From contig NW_006768823.1 in NCBI RefSeq assembly GCF_000204055.1, forward strand, positions 260,620 through 324,619: a DNA stretch of 64,000 nt, read 5' to 3'. Below the pieces are notes generated by a model. The model did not search any database and was not told the origin of the DNA. It worked only from the letters and a program-made list of their open reading frames with translations. How positions within the stretch are numbered: position 1 is the first letter of the stretch; each line of letters starts with the position of its first letter. Position numbers and translations under genes: made by a program. Positions 32,217 through 45,446 of the stretch are shown one piece after another. Origin of the DNA: Melampsora larici-populina 98AG31 (lineage: Eukaryota; Basidiomycota; Pucciniomycetes; Pucciniales; Melampsoraceae).

Positions 32217-35200
32217 TCAACTTTTATGTTTCTTAGGATCTGCCATTCTTACAATCTTAGTCTCAGGTCCAAACCTATGATTCACATCAATAAGAAAAAT
32301 GTAAAAAAAAGAAAAAATTGATTAGAAAACAAAGCAAAACTTGAAGTTTTCTAGTCAAGTAAATTTTTATGAAAAAAGACTTCAATGACTCACATAGTAT
32401 ATGGTAGTTCTTGTGGTGTGACAAACATATATTGGACTTCATGAGCTTCTTTAGCAGATTGAACCTGAAAAAAAAAGAAAACAAACCCATCAAAAGTTAA
32501 TAAAAATAATCAATTAAAGAAAAAAGAAAGAGCAAAGTCGGTTTTTTTTCACAATTTCTACAATCAAAAGAATTAGTTTTTAGAAGATCTTACCATCATA
32601 TCAACTGCCACTCTACGATGTTGTGGATCCATAAAGACATCAAATTCATCTAAACAACGAATTGGACAATTGACTGCATCCCAAAGTGTCAACAGTAATG
32701 AAATCGTTGAAAAGGATCTTTCACCACCTGATAATCCACCTGGATCTCTTAACTTAGCCTAAGGAGTAAGAAAACTCCAAGAAGTAATTAGTTATATTTC
32801 TACTTCAAATTCAAGTTACAAAAGGTTGATCAACTTACCTGATTAAGCTGTTCTGACTGAGTATCCACCTATTGATTAAAGAAAAAGAAACGCCTCAAGG
32901 AAATGAATGATCATGATCTTAGAATGTAAAACAATCTCACAAGAAAAACTTAAACTCACATGAACTTCTAATTTTTGATGATGGTGATCAAAATTCAATT
33001 TACCAGTATACCCTCGATTATTTAAATGATTGATAAACTTCATTCTTGCACGAACCGAAATATGACAACGAAATTGAAGCCATTTGTTCTTACGTAATTT
33101 TAATGCATGTTTAAGAAGCTGAGCGACACATTTTGAGGAAAGTGGGTTCAACTTTTCAAAACTGTTGCAAGAAAATTGACGATTAGTTAAGAACATACTT
33201 ACAATGATTATACCCCTTAATTCAGTATGTGCCGTGTCTGCTTTCTTCCATGCTATTGTAGCTTCTTGACAATCAGCTTGTATGGTTTCAAGACTTTTTC
33301 CTCCATACCTAATCAAAGTTTATATCATAACCAGCTCAGTGATACATCAATTTCTTCCGATTCATTAGAAACACTCACCTTGTCTCGGTAGATTTCACAG
33401 TACTTGAGATTTTCTCTATTTCACTAATCAATTTCTTGACGGTTTTGCTACTTGGAACAACTTCCGGTGAACCACACAGCTCTATTGCTTGTTCTGTGAT
33501 AGTCTGAATAAAATTCAAAGATGTCAGGAAAGATTAAATAAGGGTCTACTGAAAAGCAATGTGTCCTCACCCTGGTGTTTTGGATGGCCTCTTGATACTG
33601 TGCGTTAATCTGTTCTAGCTTTTGTTGATGTTTGAGTAATGAAGATTTGTAGTGTGTGACTTTCGCTTTGCAGGTCATCTCCGTCTCTGTGGCCGCCAAA
33701 ATTTGGGCCTATGAAACCATCAAAAGTATGAGTAGGATGATATGTAAATATACGTATAAGACGCTACCAACATGAATCGCAGCCTCTGCATCCTTCTGGG
33801 AAGCAAAGTATGCATCGATCTTTTCTTTTTCCTCCAAGATGGGTCGCATGTCATCTCGAAGTTCCTTATTCTTCCGAGTCAATTGGCCAAATTGTGCCAC
33901 TGAAGTATCGATGGCCTTTTGCAGATCCTAGATACTCGATGCGATGGATCAAAAAATCGAATCCATGAAAACCTTTCGCCATCAGGCATCACTCACATTT
34001 TTCATCGATTCCAACACAGCAAGATTAGAGGAAAAAGTCTCAGTAAGCTCGTCGTCCAACTGCGCTTTCCGAGCTTTCAGCTTCGAAATCTCGGTCATTG
34101 TGGATACTCGCTGGTGCTATGAAACATAAACAAGAGCGGTATGATCAGTTAATTGGAAAAGACGAGTGCATGATCGTGCAAGATTGTGTAGATCACGACG
34201 TTGCGATTACTCACATTTAAGTCGGCGATTAGGTTAGACGTCTGGCTACAATCTTTCAAAGCTTGTCGGAGCGCTATCTCAGCTTGTTGTTTCTGTGCAG
34301 TCCTTTCTTGGATTTCTTCATGCTTTTGACTTTCGATTGGATCGACGGAAATCGCACACAAAAATCAATCCTTGAGATATATACATCAATGTTGAAGCGC
34401 ACTCACTTTATGTGTTCGCGAACGTCACCACTTCTTAGGCGGGGTGTGCCCTGATAAAGCGACAAAGCTGAAACTTGTTTACCTCCCGTGATTCCACCCA
34501 CTCGGTATCCATCGATAGTAAAACAACGCTCGATACCCTTCCGATCCCTGGGATGCCTGGACATGATAGGGTCTCCTTCTCGTCGGTGATTGACTAGAAT
34601 AGTTCGCTCGATTTTGTCTTCATTGATCAGAACTCGCTTCACAAATTCGTTTTTAAATTGTAGCATGCGTAATATAGTGCGGTACTGCTCGTCAGGCTCG
34701 CCGGCAGAAAAATCGAACAAATCAGGCTTGGATCGGATGATCGGGTTCCGCCTGTTGAATTATCCAAATAAAGAAGTTCTCAATGATCAAAAATTCATAA
34801 AGGACATCACTCGACTCCAAGGGCATACCATTGATGTGATTTCAAAATGTGTCGTAGTTGATTCTCGTCGTCTCGATTGGTGACCACGAATGATCCCAAA
34901 GTGCGATTCAAAACTGTCTCCAGGAGCTGAGACCAAGCTTTATCTTCGCATTGAACATATAGGCCGATGGGTCCCAATGGCTTCTCATTCCATCGACTAG
35001 CAGCAATCTGCTCCATGACATTTTTGGCATTTCGGCCAAATGCGCAAAATCTGTCCGCTTGCGCGCTGACAGCGCGGTTCAGATCATTAGAAAGTCTGTC
35101 GAGGTCGCTTTTCAATCCTTCAACTTCACCCTTGAACTTATCACTGTCGGCCTTGGACTGCTGAAGGTCATCATTCAACTCGGCTATTCTTCTTTGGCCC

Positions 35201-36941
35201 GCGTCTATTTCACTTTCTTTCACCTTGATCTCGTTTTCGCATTCGTCACGGCGATTGATGGCGTCTTGGCGTGTTGTGGCAGTTGTGCGGGATGCTTTCG
35301 CGTTCTCTGCATCTATCTGAACTTGCTGGGTCTCCAGGTCTTTTCTAAATTTCTTGATGGCTGTATCAGAATCCCGCAAGTCGTTCTGATGATGTTTGGG
35401 AATTATTAGCTCTCCAGAGCATCAAGACTTGAAAGTATGAACCAACTCAACATTGAGCTTCTTGAGTTCGCCATGTCGCTTCTTGAGGTCAGTCTTGAGT
35501 TCTGTACATTTCTGCTGCAGCTGATCATCGTTGGCGACTGACATTTTGCTGTTCAAAGTGGTTATCTCTTGTTTCGCCTCTGCCAGTGCTATCTGAGAAC
35601 GCGTCAAGGTGTTCAGCGTCTCGAGCTTGTACATTTTTGCAAAAACAAACCCACCTCAGCGTTGTTCACTTCAACCTCGCACTGTGGAATGATAATCTCT
35701 TCCTCTTGAACAGCCTCTGCCAACTGTGCTTGTTGCTGATTTTCACATCGTCATCAGTTCATGGCGTAAATTCGGTACCTTGATGACTTCGGCGCGGACA
35801 TACCGCTTCTGCTTCGGAAACATAAGCCCATGCCAACTCTTTTTGAAGGCAACGCTTTTTAGATCCATCTTGAAAGGCTTGCTCCACATCCTTCATAATG
35901 GCTCTCGCACGTTTGGCTTTGTCGTGTATCAAGCTCATCGCCTGCTTCTTATTGGTCAAAATCACTTTGGCGGTGGTGATATTGTTCTCGATCTCTCCAT
36001 ACTCTTCAGTAAGTTGTTGAAGTTGGGTACCACGCATAAACAGCTGAAAGATACAAAAGTCAATTAAAATCCGTGAAGCTGCGAAGAAGATCTATACACA
36101 CTCCATATTTGTCTTTACTGGTACTCTTAGTCAGAAAGTCTTTGGCCGCATTTTGGCTCAGCACGTTGAGGGGGTTATCGGCCTGGATCATGAAATGGTC
36201 CAAGATATCTTGCAGCTCAGACCGATGGGTACTAATCACTTTGTTGTCGCGTCCGCTCTTGATTTTGTATCCACCGCCACCGTCTTTTGTGATCGCCCTC
36301 TCGATGATGATTGCCTCGCCGTAGACATCGGGGCGGTAAGCTTCCTCACCACAGTTACTCATTTGAAGTTTTATTTCTGCGCGACTTTTATGGTGTTGAA
36401 TGAAACCCTTCAAGGACGTAGCACGACTCTAAACAAAGGCATAAGAAAAATGAATGTCTCGAATATTCAAGCTGCAAAAAAATGATACGCACCGTGGTCG
36501 AGGCTTTTCCACCTAGCGCAAGCATAATCCCAGTCAAGATCGCACTCTTGCCGCTACCATTATTACCAATGATGAAGTTGGCCTGTGGACTGAAATCCAT
36601 GGATAGATAGTCGTGACACATGAAATTGAAAACTTCGAGCTGTTCGATAGCACCTGCTTTTCTAATGGCACCAGTCCTCGGAGCGCGCATGGCCATCTCT
36701 TTGGCACCTTGACGAAGCGCCTCCTCTTCTGCCTTATCGCACTCGTATTCGAACTCTGATTCTCCGTCAAGGATACCTCCGTCGAATGCATCCTCGCGCG
36801 GTTTGTCTACTCGTGCTCGTTTCTGTAAAAGTTAACAGTCGCAAGCTTCAGACCGAGTCCAAACACGAACAAATGGAGGAGGAAACTGACGCGTGACGTG
36901 GGGGATTCGTCGTCGTCCGGCGCGTGATGTTTTTTACCCAT
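32217..36941 (-). CDS. SMC6: SMC6, structural maintenance of chromosomes, tandem copy A
   Basis: Nineteen exons on the minus strand (36941-36891, 36822-36493, 36428-36102, 36043-35804, 35735-35655, 35592-35452, 35385-34829, 34751-34407, 34329-34215, 34116-33997, 33927-33772, 33708-33571, 33503-33379, 33308-33203, 33118-32960, 32868-32839, 32758-32594, 32464-32394, 32274-32217) give about 1,104 residues, the usual SMC6 length. In order: basic N-terminus, Walker A GNNGSGKSAIL, first coiled coil, hinge (around RWNEKPLGPIGLYVQCEDKA), second coiled coil, ABC signature LSGGERSFSTISLLL, Walker B CLDEFDVFMD, and a C-terminal FGPETKIVRM. SMC6 pairs with SMC5 in the nuclear SMC5/6 complex for recombination repair and resolution of replication intermediates. 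All frames are intact. One exon pair uses an unusual GTTGGT/GTTGAG donor that copy B shares. Confidence 0.9.
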
Positions 36942-38346
36942 CTCAGGCTTTGATATCCAGAAAAAGGTATGAATAAGGGATGTGGGGTGATTCGATTTAT
37001 GAGTCTTCAATTTCGCTCTGGCGGTCAGCAGATGTGAACTTGTTTGACTTGTAAGTATGGTTGTGACTAAGCTTGTGATTGTGATTATACCGCGGGGCGA
37101 CCTGGGGCGAGTATATGCAGGACGAGAAGGGCGAACGAGGCGTAGAGAGGTCTACCACGAGAATGTGCCTATGCACTGTGCACCGTGCTTAACAGAAACG
37201 TTCACGCCGAATGGAGAACTTACGACAGAGCGGATTAGGAACTTTTACAGATGTCAATTGACCTAAACCCTTGATCTGAACCCCTTTGATCCCTTTCTTC
37301 AGCCGAATTGAGTTCCTCAAATTCTTACACTGAAGCTTACTCCTTTGTGCCCCCTTGTTCGTAAATTCTCAATTCGTCTAACCTAATTTTGGCCGATCCG
37401 AACAGAATGCTGAATCAATTCGTGTAATTCGTATAATTCGTTAGTTGGTCGGTTGGATCCAGTCTTAACACTCCCGAGGGAAGCGTAACCGCAGAACTGT
37501 TTCAAATGCAAGAGGAGATTCTGATGAGCAAACGATCACTTTGGTTGACTTTGTGCTAATGGAAGAAGGGCGCGGTTGAGTTACGAGTAAGATATCAAGG
37601 AGAGATTGCCAAATGGAGCCTCTGCCAAGTAGAGGACAGTCAAGCATCAGAGTGAGATCGGTGTGACGTCATGGCATTCGAGCAGAAGAGAAGCTGAACC
37701 GAGCAAATGGTGAGATGAAGCGAGGTGGTAAAGATCTGTAGTGATCGTGTGTTTAACTTAGCAAAGTGTCTCTCTTGCTTGTTAAGTTGGCGGTTTTCTG
37801 AAATTTTAAGATTTTCTTTTTCCCAGCAGAGCCGCAACCACAGTGATCAAGGCACTTTCGGGGGTGGCCCACGTCCACTCGTGTCATCCTCCATCTGACG
37901 TTCAGCAAGGGAACGTCAGAGTGACATTTTTGAGGACTGTCAGGGGATCTCGGGTGTGGCGATGGGCTTTAGTTATGATCGGATGAATGATACACAAATG
38001 AGCTTTGATGTAAACGTCCTCAAAACCCGAAAACCCCATCTGATCAAACCAAGACTTCAGAGCTCAGCTAAACCACCAAATTCACCAATGAGCAACAGAA
38101 AACAGATGATCACATGACGGGCTGACGAGTTCAACAAGACTTTCTTTCTCTTTCTTTGAATGAATAACAGTTTATCAACCTAGTAACATATGCGCATATA
38201 ATTAATAAGACACACAGATTCAACAAAAACGTACAAAAAACTAATTCGTGAAGTGAACAGACAAAAAACTCATATAACATGTATGTATCTAGGTTAAATA
38301 AACTTTTTTAAAATGAAACTGCTGGTCTGCTTCACGTGTTTTTCGA
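36942..38346. other. Spacer between the SMC6 copies
   Basis: The first 150 bp resemble the region upstream of copy B (43052-43140: CCATCTCA, then AGGAAAAGGTATGAAT blocks), so the promoter was duplicated with the gene. A 69-codon plus-strand ORF at 37057-37266 runs away from the SMC6-A start. It has no motif and no counterpart upstream of copy B, so it is not called as a gene. Confidence 0.4.
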
Positions 38347-41300
38347 TCAAGCAGTTTCATCTCTTCTTATAGGATCTAACATTCTTACAATCTTAGTCTC
38401 AGGTCCGAATCTATCAAAAAGGAAAATAAAAGAACGATCAGAATGGAATATGTCGTTCTAGTTGAGTGAATTCGAAAGAAGATAAGATACTCACGCAGTA
38501 GATCTTAAATCTTGTGGTGTAATGAATATATATTGAACTTCATGAGCTTCTTTAGCAGAATTAATCTACAAGGAGAAAAAAGACCATTGAAAGTCAAAAA
38601 CCGAATCATCAAAAGACATCCAAAGCCTTGGAATGCTTTGAGGTTAGACTACTTACCATCATGTCAACTGCCACTTTACGATGTTGCATATCCATAAAGA
38701 CATCAAATTCGTCCAAACAACGGATGGGACAATTGACTGCATCCCAAAGTGTTAATAGCAATGAAATCGTTGAAAAGGATCTCTCTCCACCTGATAATCC
38801 TCTTGGATCTCTTAATTTGGCCTAGCAAAATTACGAACCCAAGATTATTTAGTTACAACTTGAAACCAACATATAAAAGGTTAATCTAGTATGCCTTACC
38901 TGTCTGAGCTCGTCAGAGTGAGTATCCACCTGTTTGTGAGTTATTTGGAGAAAAGGAACCCAGATCGGTTCAATGATACTTGCTTTGAATCACAAGGTGT
39001 TCCAGAAGACTTAAACTCACGTGAACTTCTAATCTTTGATGGTTATGATCAAAATTCAATTTCCCAGTATACCCTCGATTATTCAAATGGTTGATAAATT
39101 TCATCCTAGCACGAACCGAAATATGGCAACGGAATTGTAACCATTTATTCTTACGTAGTTGAAGTGCATGTTTAAGAAGCTAAGGAATTTGGGGGATTTG
39201 GTCAACTCTTTGAGGTTTTTAAAACATCGAAGAAAATTCTTCGTTAGTCAAGACACGTACAAGAATTGTAGCTCTTAATTCACTAAGCTCTGTGTCTGCT
39301 TTCTTCCATGCTATGGTAGCTTCTTGACATTCGGCTTGAATGTTTTCAAGACTCTTGCCACCATACCTAATGAATGGTTATATTGTAAGATCAGTTTCAA
39401 GCTTAGTGATACATCACTCCCTTGGCAATTCATCACAAACACTCACCTTGTCTCGGTAGATTTCACCGTGTTCGAGATTTTCTCTATCTCGCTAATCAAT
39501 TTGTTGATACTTTTTCTAGTTGGAACAACTTCTGCCGAACCACAAAGCTCAATTGCTTGCTCTGTGATCCCCTGGATTAAAGTCAAAGATGTCAGGAAGC
39601 ACTAGGAGAGAATACACTGAAAAGCATGGTGTATTCACCCTGGTCCTTTCTACGGCCTCTTGATGCTTGTCATTAATATGTTCTAGCTTGCGCTGATGTT
39701 TGGCTAATGACGATTTGTAGTGTGTCACACTCGCTCGGCAAGTCATCGCCTTCTCCGTGGCAAGTAAAATTTGACTCTATGAAATAGATAAGAGTATGAG
39801 TAAATTATCTGTCACAAATGTGAGTGAAGCGGTACCAACATTGATCAAATCTTGTTCACTCTTCTTAGAAGCAAAGTATTGATCGATTTTCTCTTTTTCC
39901 TCCAAGATGGGTCTCATGTTATCTTGAAGTTCTTTTTTCTTGCGAGTTAATTCCCCGAATTGTGCTACCGAGGAATCGATTTCGTTTTGCAAATCCTACA
40001 CGAGATGCGATAGCTCAAAAATCGAAGACACAGAAAGCTTTGGCATCAGGCACCACTCACAGTCTTCACCGCTTCCAACGCAGCAAGATTAGAAGAGAAA
40101 GTCTCCGCAAGCTCGTCATCTAACTGAGCTTTCCGGCCTTTCAGCTTCGAGATCATGGTTTTTGTAGATCCTTGCTGGCGCTATTCAACAAAAGCACCAG
40201 TTGTATGATTAGCTATTTCCGACCTCATCAAGCCGAGTGCATGATCGTGTAAGATTGTCCTTGTGAGGTGGATCCTGACGTTGCGATTACTCACATTCAA
40301 GTCGGCGATGAGGTTAGACGTCTGACTACACTCTTTCAAAGCCTGTCTGAGCGCTATCTCAGCTTGTTGTTTATGTGCAGTCTTTCCTTGGATCTCTTCA
40401 TTCTTTTGACTTTCGATTGGATCGATGAAAATCACACACAAAGATCAATCCTCGAGACATATACGTCAATATTGAAGCGTACTCACTTTATGTGTTCGCG
40501 AACGTCACCACTTCTTAGGCGGGGTGTGCCCTGATAAAGCGACAAAGCTGAAACTTGTTTACCTCCCGTGATTCCACCCACTCGGTATCCATCGATAGTA
40601 AAACAACGCTCGATACCCTTCCGATCCCTGGGATGCCTGGACATGATAGGGTCCCCTTCTCGTCGGTGATTGACTAGAATAGTTCGCTCGATTTTATCCT
40701 CATTGATCAAAACTCGCTTCACAAATTCGTCTTCGAATTGTAGCATGCGTAATATAGTGCGGTACTGCCCGTCAGGCTCGCCGGCAGAGAAATCGAACAA
40801 ATCTGGTCTGGATCGGATGATCGGGTTCCGCCTGTTGAATCATAAAAATAAGTAAGTTCTCAACGATCAAAAATTCACACCAAAGGTTATCATTCGAGTG
40901 CATACCATTGATGTGATTTCAAGATGTGTCGTAGTTGATTCTCGTCGTCTCGATTGGTGACCACGAATGATCCCAAAGTGCGATTCAAAACTGTCTCCAG
41001 GAGCTGAGACCAAGCTTTATCTTCGCATTGAACATATAGGCCGATGGGTCCCAATGGCTTCTCATTCCATCGACTAGCAGCAATCTGCTCCATGACAATT
41101 TTGGCATTTCGGCCGAATGCGCAAAATCTGTCCGCTTGGGCGCTGACAGCGCGGTTCAGGTCGCCAGACAGATTCCCGATGTCTCTTTCTAAGCCTGCGA
41201 TTTCACCCTTGAGCATATCAGTTTGAGACTTTTGCTGCTGAAGCTGATGATTCAACTCGGCAATCTTTTGTTGGCCTGCGACGATTTCATTTTCTTTCAC

Positions 41301-43051
41301 CTTAATCTGGTCTTCGCATTCCTCGCGACGGTTGATAGCATCTTGGCGTGTCATGGCAGTCGTGCGGGATGCTCTCGCATTCTCTTGATCTATCAGAACC
41401 TGCTGAGCCTCCAAGTCTTTTCTCAATCGGTTGGTTGTTGAGTTGTAATCCCTCAAGTCGTTCTGATAATGATTTAAGAAACATCAGCTCTCCAGAACAT
41501 CAAGGCTTGGAGATAGGAACCGACTCAACAGCGAGCCTTTTGAGTTCTTCATATCGCTTCTTGAGGTCGTTCTTGAGTTCGCCACATTTCTGTTGCAGCT
41601 GATCATCGTTGGCGGCTGACATTTTGTTATTCAAAGTAGCTATCTCTTGTTCCGCATCCGCCAATGCTACCTAAAAACGAGGCGACAAACATCATGTGTT
41701 GAGGATCGCGAGATTCGACATCTTTTCGGGAAAATCTCTGCACCCACTTCAGCTTTGTTTACTTCAGTCTCACACTGCGGAATGATAGCCTCTTCTTCTT
41801 GAACCGCCTCCGCCAACTGCGCTTGTTGCTGATTTGGAAAAGCACATCGGATCAGGGCGTGCATGCAATACCTTGGAGGCTGATAGGGGGACTCACCGCT
41901 TCGGCATCGGCAACATAGGCCCATGCCAACTCCTTTTGGAGCAGACGCTGCTTGGTCCCATGCTCAAAAGCTTGCTCTACGTCCTTTAAAACCGCTTTTG
42001 CACGTTTGGCTTTGTCGTGTATCGAGCTCATCGCCTGCTTCTTATTGTCCAGAATCACTTTGGCGGTCCTGATATTGTTCTCAATCTCTCCATACTCGTC
42101 GGTAAGTTGTTGAAGTTGTGTACCACGTATAAATAGCTGACAGATAAAATTCGATCAGAATCTCTGGGATCACGGGTAGCATCTGTACGTACCGCATATT
42201 TGTCTTTACTAGTACTAGCACTCAGGAAGAGTTTGGCGGCATCTTGGCTCAGTACGTTGAGTGGGTTATCGGCTTGGATCATAAAATGATCCAAAATATT
42301 TTGCAGTTCTGCCCGCTGAGTACTGATTACTTTGTTATCGCGTCCACTCTTGATTTTGTAGCCACCGCCACCCTCTTTTGTGATCGCTCTCTCGATGATG
42401 ATCGTTTCGCCGTAGACATCTGGGCGGTAAGCTTCCTCGCCACGGTTACTCATTTGCAGTTTTACCTCTGCTCGACTTTGACCGTGTTTGATGAAACCTT
42501 TCAAGGAAGTAGCACGACTCTGATCGGATGCATAAGAAAGATGAGTGCCTCAATTATATGCTGGGGCTTGCACTTCAAGATCCAAAAAACGATACGCACC
42601 GTGGTGGAGGCTTTGCCTCCTAGCGCGAGGATAATTCCAGTCAAGATCGCACTCTTGCCGCTACCATTGCGTCCGATGATGAAGTTCGCTTGTGGACCGA
42701 AATTGATAACCAAATAGTCGTGACACATAAACTTGAATACTTCGAGCTGTTCGATAGCACCCGCTCTCCTAGCCGTCCCCGTTTTTGGGGCGCGCTTGGC
42801 CATCTCTTGAGCACCTTGACGAAGCGCCTCCTCTTCTGCCTTGTCGTACTCGTATTCGGACTCCGAGTCCTTCACATCGATTACACCTCCGTCAAATGCA
42901 TCCTCGCGCGTTTTGTCTACTCGCGCTCGTTTCTGTAAGGGTTAACAGTCACAAGCTTGAGACCAAATCGAAACACGATAGAATGGAAAAGTGAACTGAC
43001 GCGTGACGTTGGGGATTCGTCATCTTCCGGCGCGTTGTGTTTCTTATCCAT
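38347..43051 (-). CDS. SMC6: SMC6, tandem copy B
   Basis: The gene has the same 19-exon structure as copy A and about 1,105 residues. Exon 1 is 43051-43001, exon 2 is 42932-42600, the hinge exon is 41462-40906, the next exon is 40831-40487, and the last exon begins at 38410. Walker A is GRNGSGKSAIL (Arg where copy A has Asn), the signature is LSGGERS and Walker B is CLDEFDVFMD. The acidic N-terminal segment differs (VIDVKDSESEYEYD), and the C-terminus is MLDPIRRDETA where copy A has MADPKKHKS. No frameshift or stop interrupts it, so both copies are predicted to make full SMC6. Coiled-coil exons and introns have diverged from copy A, but the hinge exon and its neighbour are nearly identical. 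The two copies could be redundant or specialised. Confidence 0.88.
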
Positions 43052-43412
43052 CTCAAATCGTGATCTTCAGGAAAAGGTATGAATGAAGAATGCGATATGA
43101 TTTGTTTATGAATCCTCAGCCTCGCTCTCACGGTAAACAAATCAAGGAAAAATCCTCGAAACCACCTTTCAAATGGTTCAAAATTTGAAATCCTGCTGAG
43201 TCCTGACCAATTTTCTTAGTCTATAGTATTGTCCGCAAAGGTCGTGGTTAGGGTTGACTTAGCATCATTTGGCGGACCGCACTGCGCTCCGGTAACCCGG
43301 TACATCACTGACTCAAATCTGCGTCCAACTTTTGACATTGGCCTGATTTGACTCTTCACAGTCACACTGTCATCTGTACCTTCTCTCTTTGAGAAAAATT
43401 GGACGATTTCAG

Positions 43413-43806
43413 ATGGGCGTCCAAAGAAAAAAGGCAACACGTAAGATTCTTTCATATCTACCTTTGTCTTCTGCATATCTCCCGGCTCATGGTCAACTCA
43501 TCCAGTCTGATTGCTTTTTTTTAACATTCAGGATCGGAACGTCGGGCCCAGCCCATGCCAAAGCTGGACACAGCCGAATGTGCATCCGTCGACCCTGAAA
43601 TTGTAACAGGGAACTCCTCGCATACTCGAACTTCACCTAGCGCGACAGTATCACAGACAAAACCTAAACCATCAAGGCCGCTAACAAGTAAACAAAAACT
43701 CAAGAGGGAACGAGGGGCCGAATTAGCAGCTAAACTTGAAGTCAAAGCCAGCCGCAAAGTCATCAGACAAAACAATCGTACAGGTGCTAAGAAAATATAC
43801 AATTGA
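43413..43806 (+). CDS. Small basic protein, 100 aa, unknown
   Basis: Two exons (43413-43440, 43532-43806) give a 100-residue, strongly basic, two-exon protein starting MGVQRKKATRSERRAQ. The middle is Ser/Thr/Pro-rich. The C-terminus is LTSKQKLKRERGAELAAKLE and then VKASRKVIRQNNRTGAKKIYN, a helical Lys/Arg-rich segment. Such small Lys/Arg-rich proteins with a coiled C-terminus are often ribosome-assembly factors (Alb1-type, for example), but I cannot show that relationship. It is divergent from SMC6-B, with about 360 bp between the starts, so the two may share a promoter region. Confidence 0.6.
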
Positions 43807-45446
43807 GGCCATCTTACGCCCCTGTCAATCAACTTCTCAGCCTCCCAGTCACCTTGCCGGGTTCTACGTCACATCTCATGTGTTCATCATAATCTAGTTC
43901 GATATCTACATGCCAACACCAACGACCCTCTGACGGACAGTTCATTAAACCTCGAAGGAGATGATACGCTTCTAAGTTATGAAAAAATTGACTGACCTTG
44001 TCTTTGTGCTAGAAGTTCAGTCTGATCATATGAGAATGGGATTCATCATTGATCGCAGCACCTGATCAACATGAGGAGGTGGGTGTATCGCGCTAAAGAA
44101 AGCTCTCCTGTAACGTCATATAGCTGTGATATTCGTTTGAGGTAAAAGATATATCAAACTTGAATATCTTTACACCATCATCGTTCCAACTAGACATAAG
44201 TCACTTCAAGTTGACCTATTTGACTACAATACACTCCCCGAGCTAACATCCTCACTAGATATTCCAAAATTCCCTTTCAATATATTTCTCGTAACCTCAC
44301 TAATTGAACTTACATAAAAGCTCGCTACTTCCTGAAAATTTGCAACCTTGCACTGTGAGCTGTTTGACAATAATTGATCACTAGGGGTGCTTCGAGAAGA
44401 ACGCGATAATCATGTTGAGGATTGCTTCCGAGGTATAGTAGGGTCCATCTTTTTAAAAAGCCTACTCCCTCTATGTCGATGCGTGAGTGATCTTACTGGC
44501 CTGTGGAGTAATCTGCTTCTGTACATCTTTGGATCTGGACTCTCGCCTGATACTCGCATTCTGCCGCTTACTCTTGTCCCATCAACGTATGTTGAGAATA
44601 TATCAAAGTTGAAGTCTCAATGAACTGAATGGTCTGTTAAACCTTTTAGACTCTGTCTTGTGACATGATGCGCAAAACTGTTTATAAAGATAAGGCAAAG
44701 AAACTTGGACGAGCCAGTACCTCAGATTAGCCATTAGAATACATTGGTCAACAGCGCACTATGTGTATCATCCCGTATAGATCATGACGGATATGTACCC
44801 TATGCCTGCCCGAATTCCACCTACCGCCTCCAAACTACTTGGCATGTGGTATGGTTTCCTGCCAGTCATTCCAAAAGCTGAGGTCGGCGATCAAAGCCAT
44901 CTGACCATGGGATGAAGATGCAGCGCTTAGATGAGTGTAGAAAAAGCAATACACCGCAAGACCGGCCAGCATGCATTGACCATTCAGGTATATACATCAC
45001 AATCTGACCTTGTCTTCTCGGTTCCCTGTCTTCTGAGCATCTTGGTCACTTAAATCTTTGTGGTCACCATTTTGATAAAGGGAAGGTGAAGAGTTCCTGC
45101 CGGGAATTTGAATTTGCCACCCTCAAAAAAGCCGTATATGTACCGTATTTGTAAATGGGCGTTTTTGAATTCGATATGGATAACCGAATTCGGTGGAAAG
45201 TTAAAGTTATGGATTCTGGAACATGTGTTGAAGGGTAAAATTTTAAAATGCACCATCTTTGAAAGGCGGAAATCGGAATTAACTTCATGACCGTTTACCT
45301 TTTGATTATCCTTTCATTATCAACTCAGCATTTTAGAAAATAGTTCTTTGTCATTCATTCATTCATCCATCAACCCACTATTTGAACTTATCTCTAACAT
45401 ATTACCTAACACAAAGTCAATCCTTACTTTTGCTTTATCATAAGAA
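43807..45446. other. Intergenic, no firm gene
   Basis: A 1.6 kb stretch. The only candidate of note is the 43-codon ORF at 44784-44915, listed separately. A 78-codon frame at 44387-44623 and overlapping AT-rich frames near 45100 show no motif. Sequence just upstream of 45447 holds CATTCATTCATTCATC runs and is the probable promoter of the wall-protein gene. Confidence 0.4.
44784..44915 (+). CDS. Possible very short protein, 43 aa
   Basis: An ATG at 44784 opens 43 codons ending in TGA at 44913-44915. The product begins MTDMYPMPARIPPTASKLLG and is not low in complexity, unlike chance ORFs in this AT-rich sequence. Its size and Pro-rich start with a central WYGFLPVI stretch recall small mitochondrial membrane subunits, but I cannot match it to one. 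It could also be a single exon with further exons unseen. Confidence 0.2.
   Translation: MTDMYPMPARIPPTASKLLGMWYGFLPVIPKAEVGDQSHLTMG

Noticed and set aside
37057..37266. 69-codon ORF divergent from SMC6-A
   Set aside because: The duplicated region upstream of SMC6-B has no equivalent, so it is not a conserved gene.
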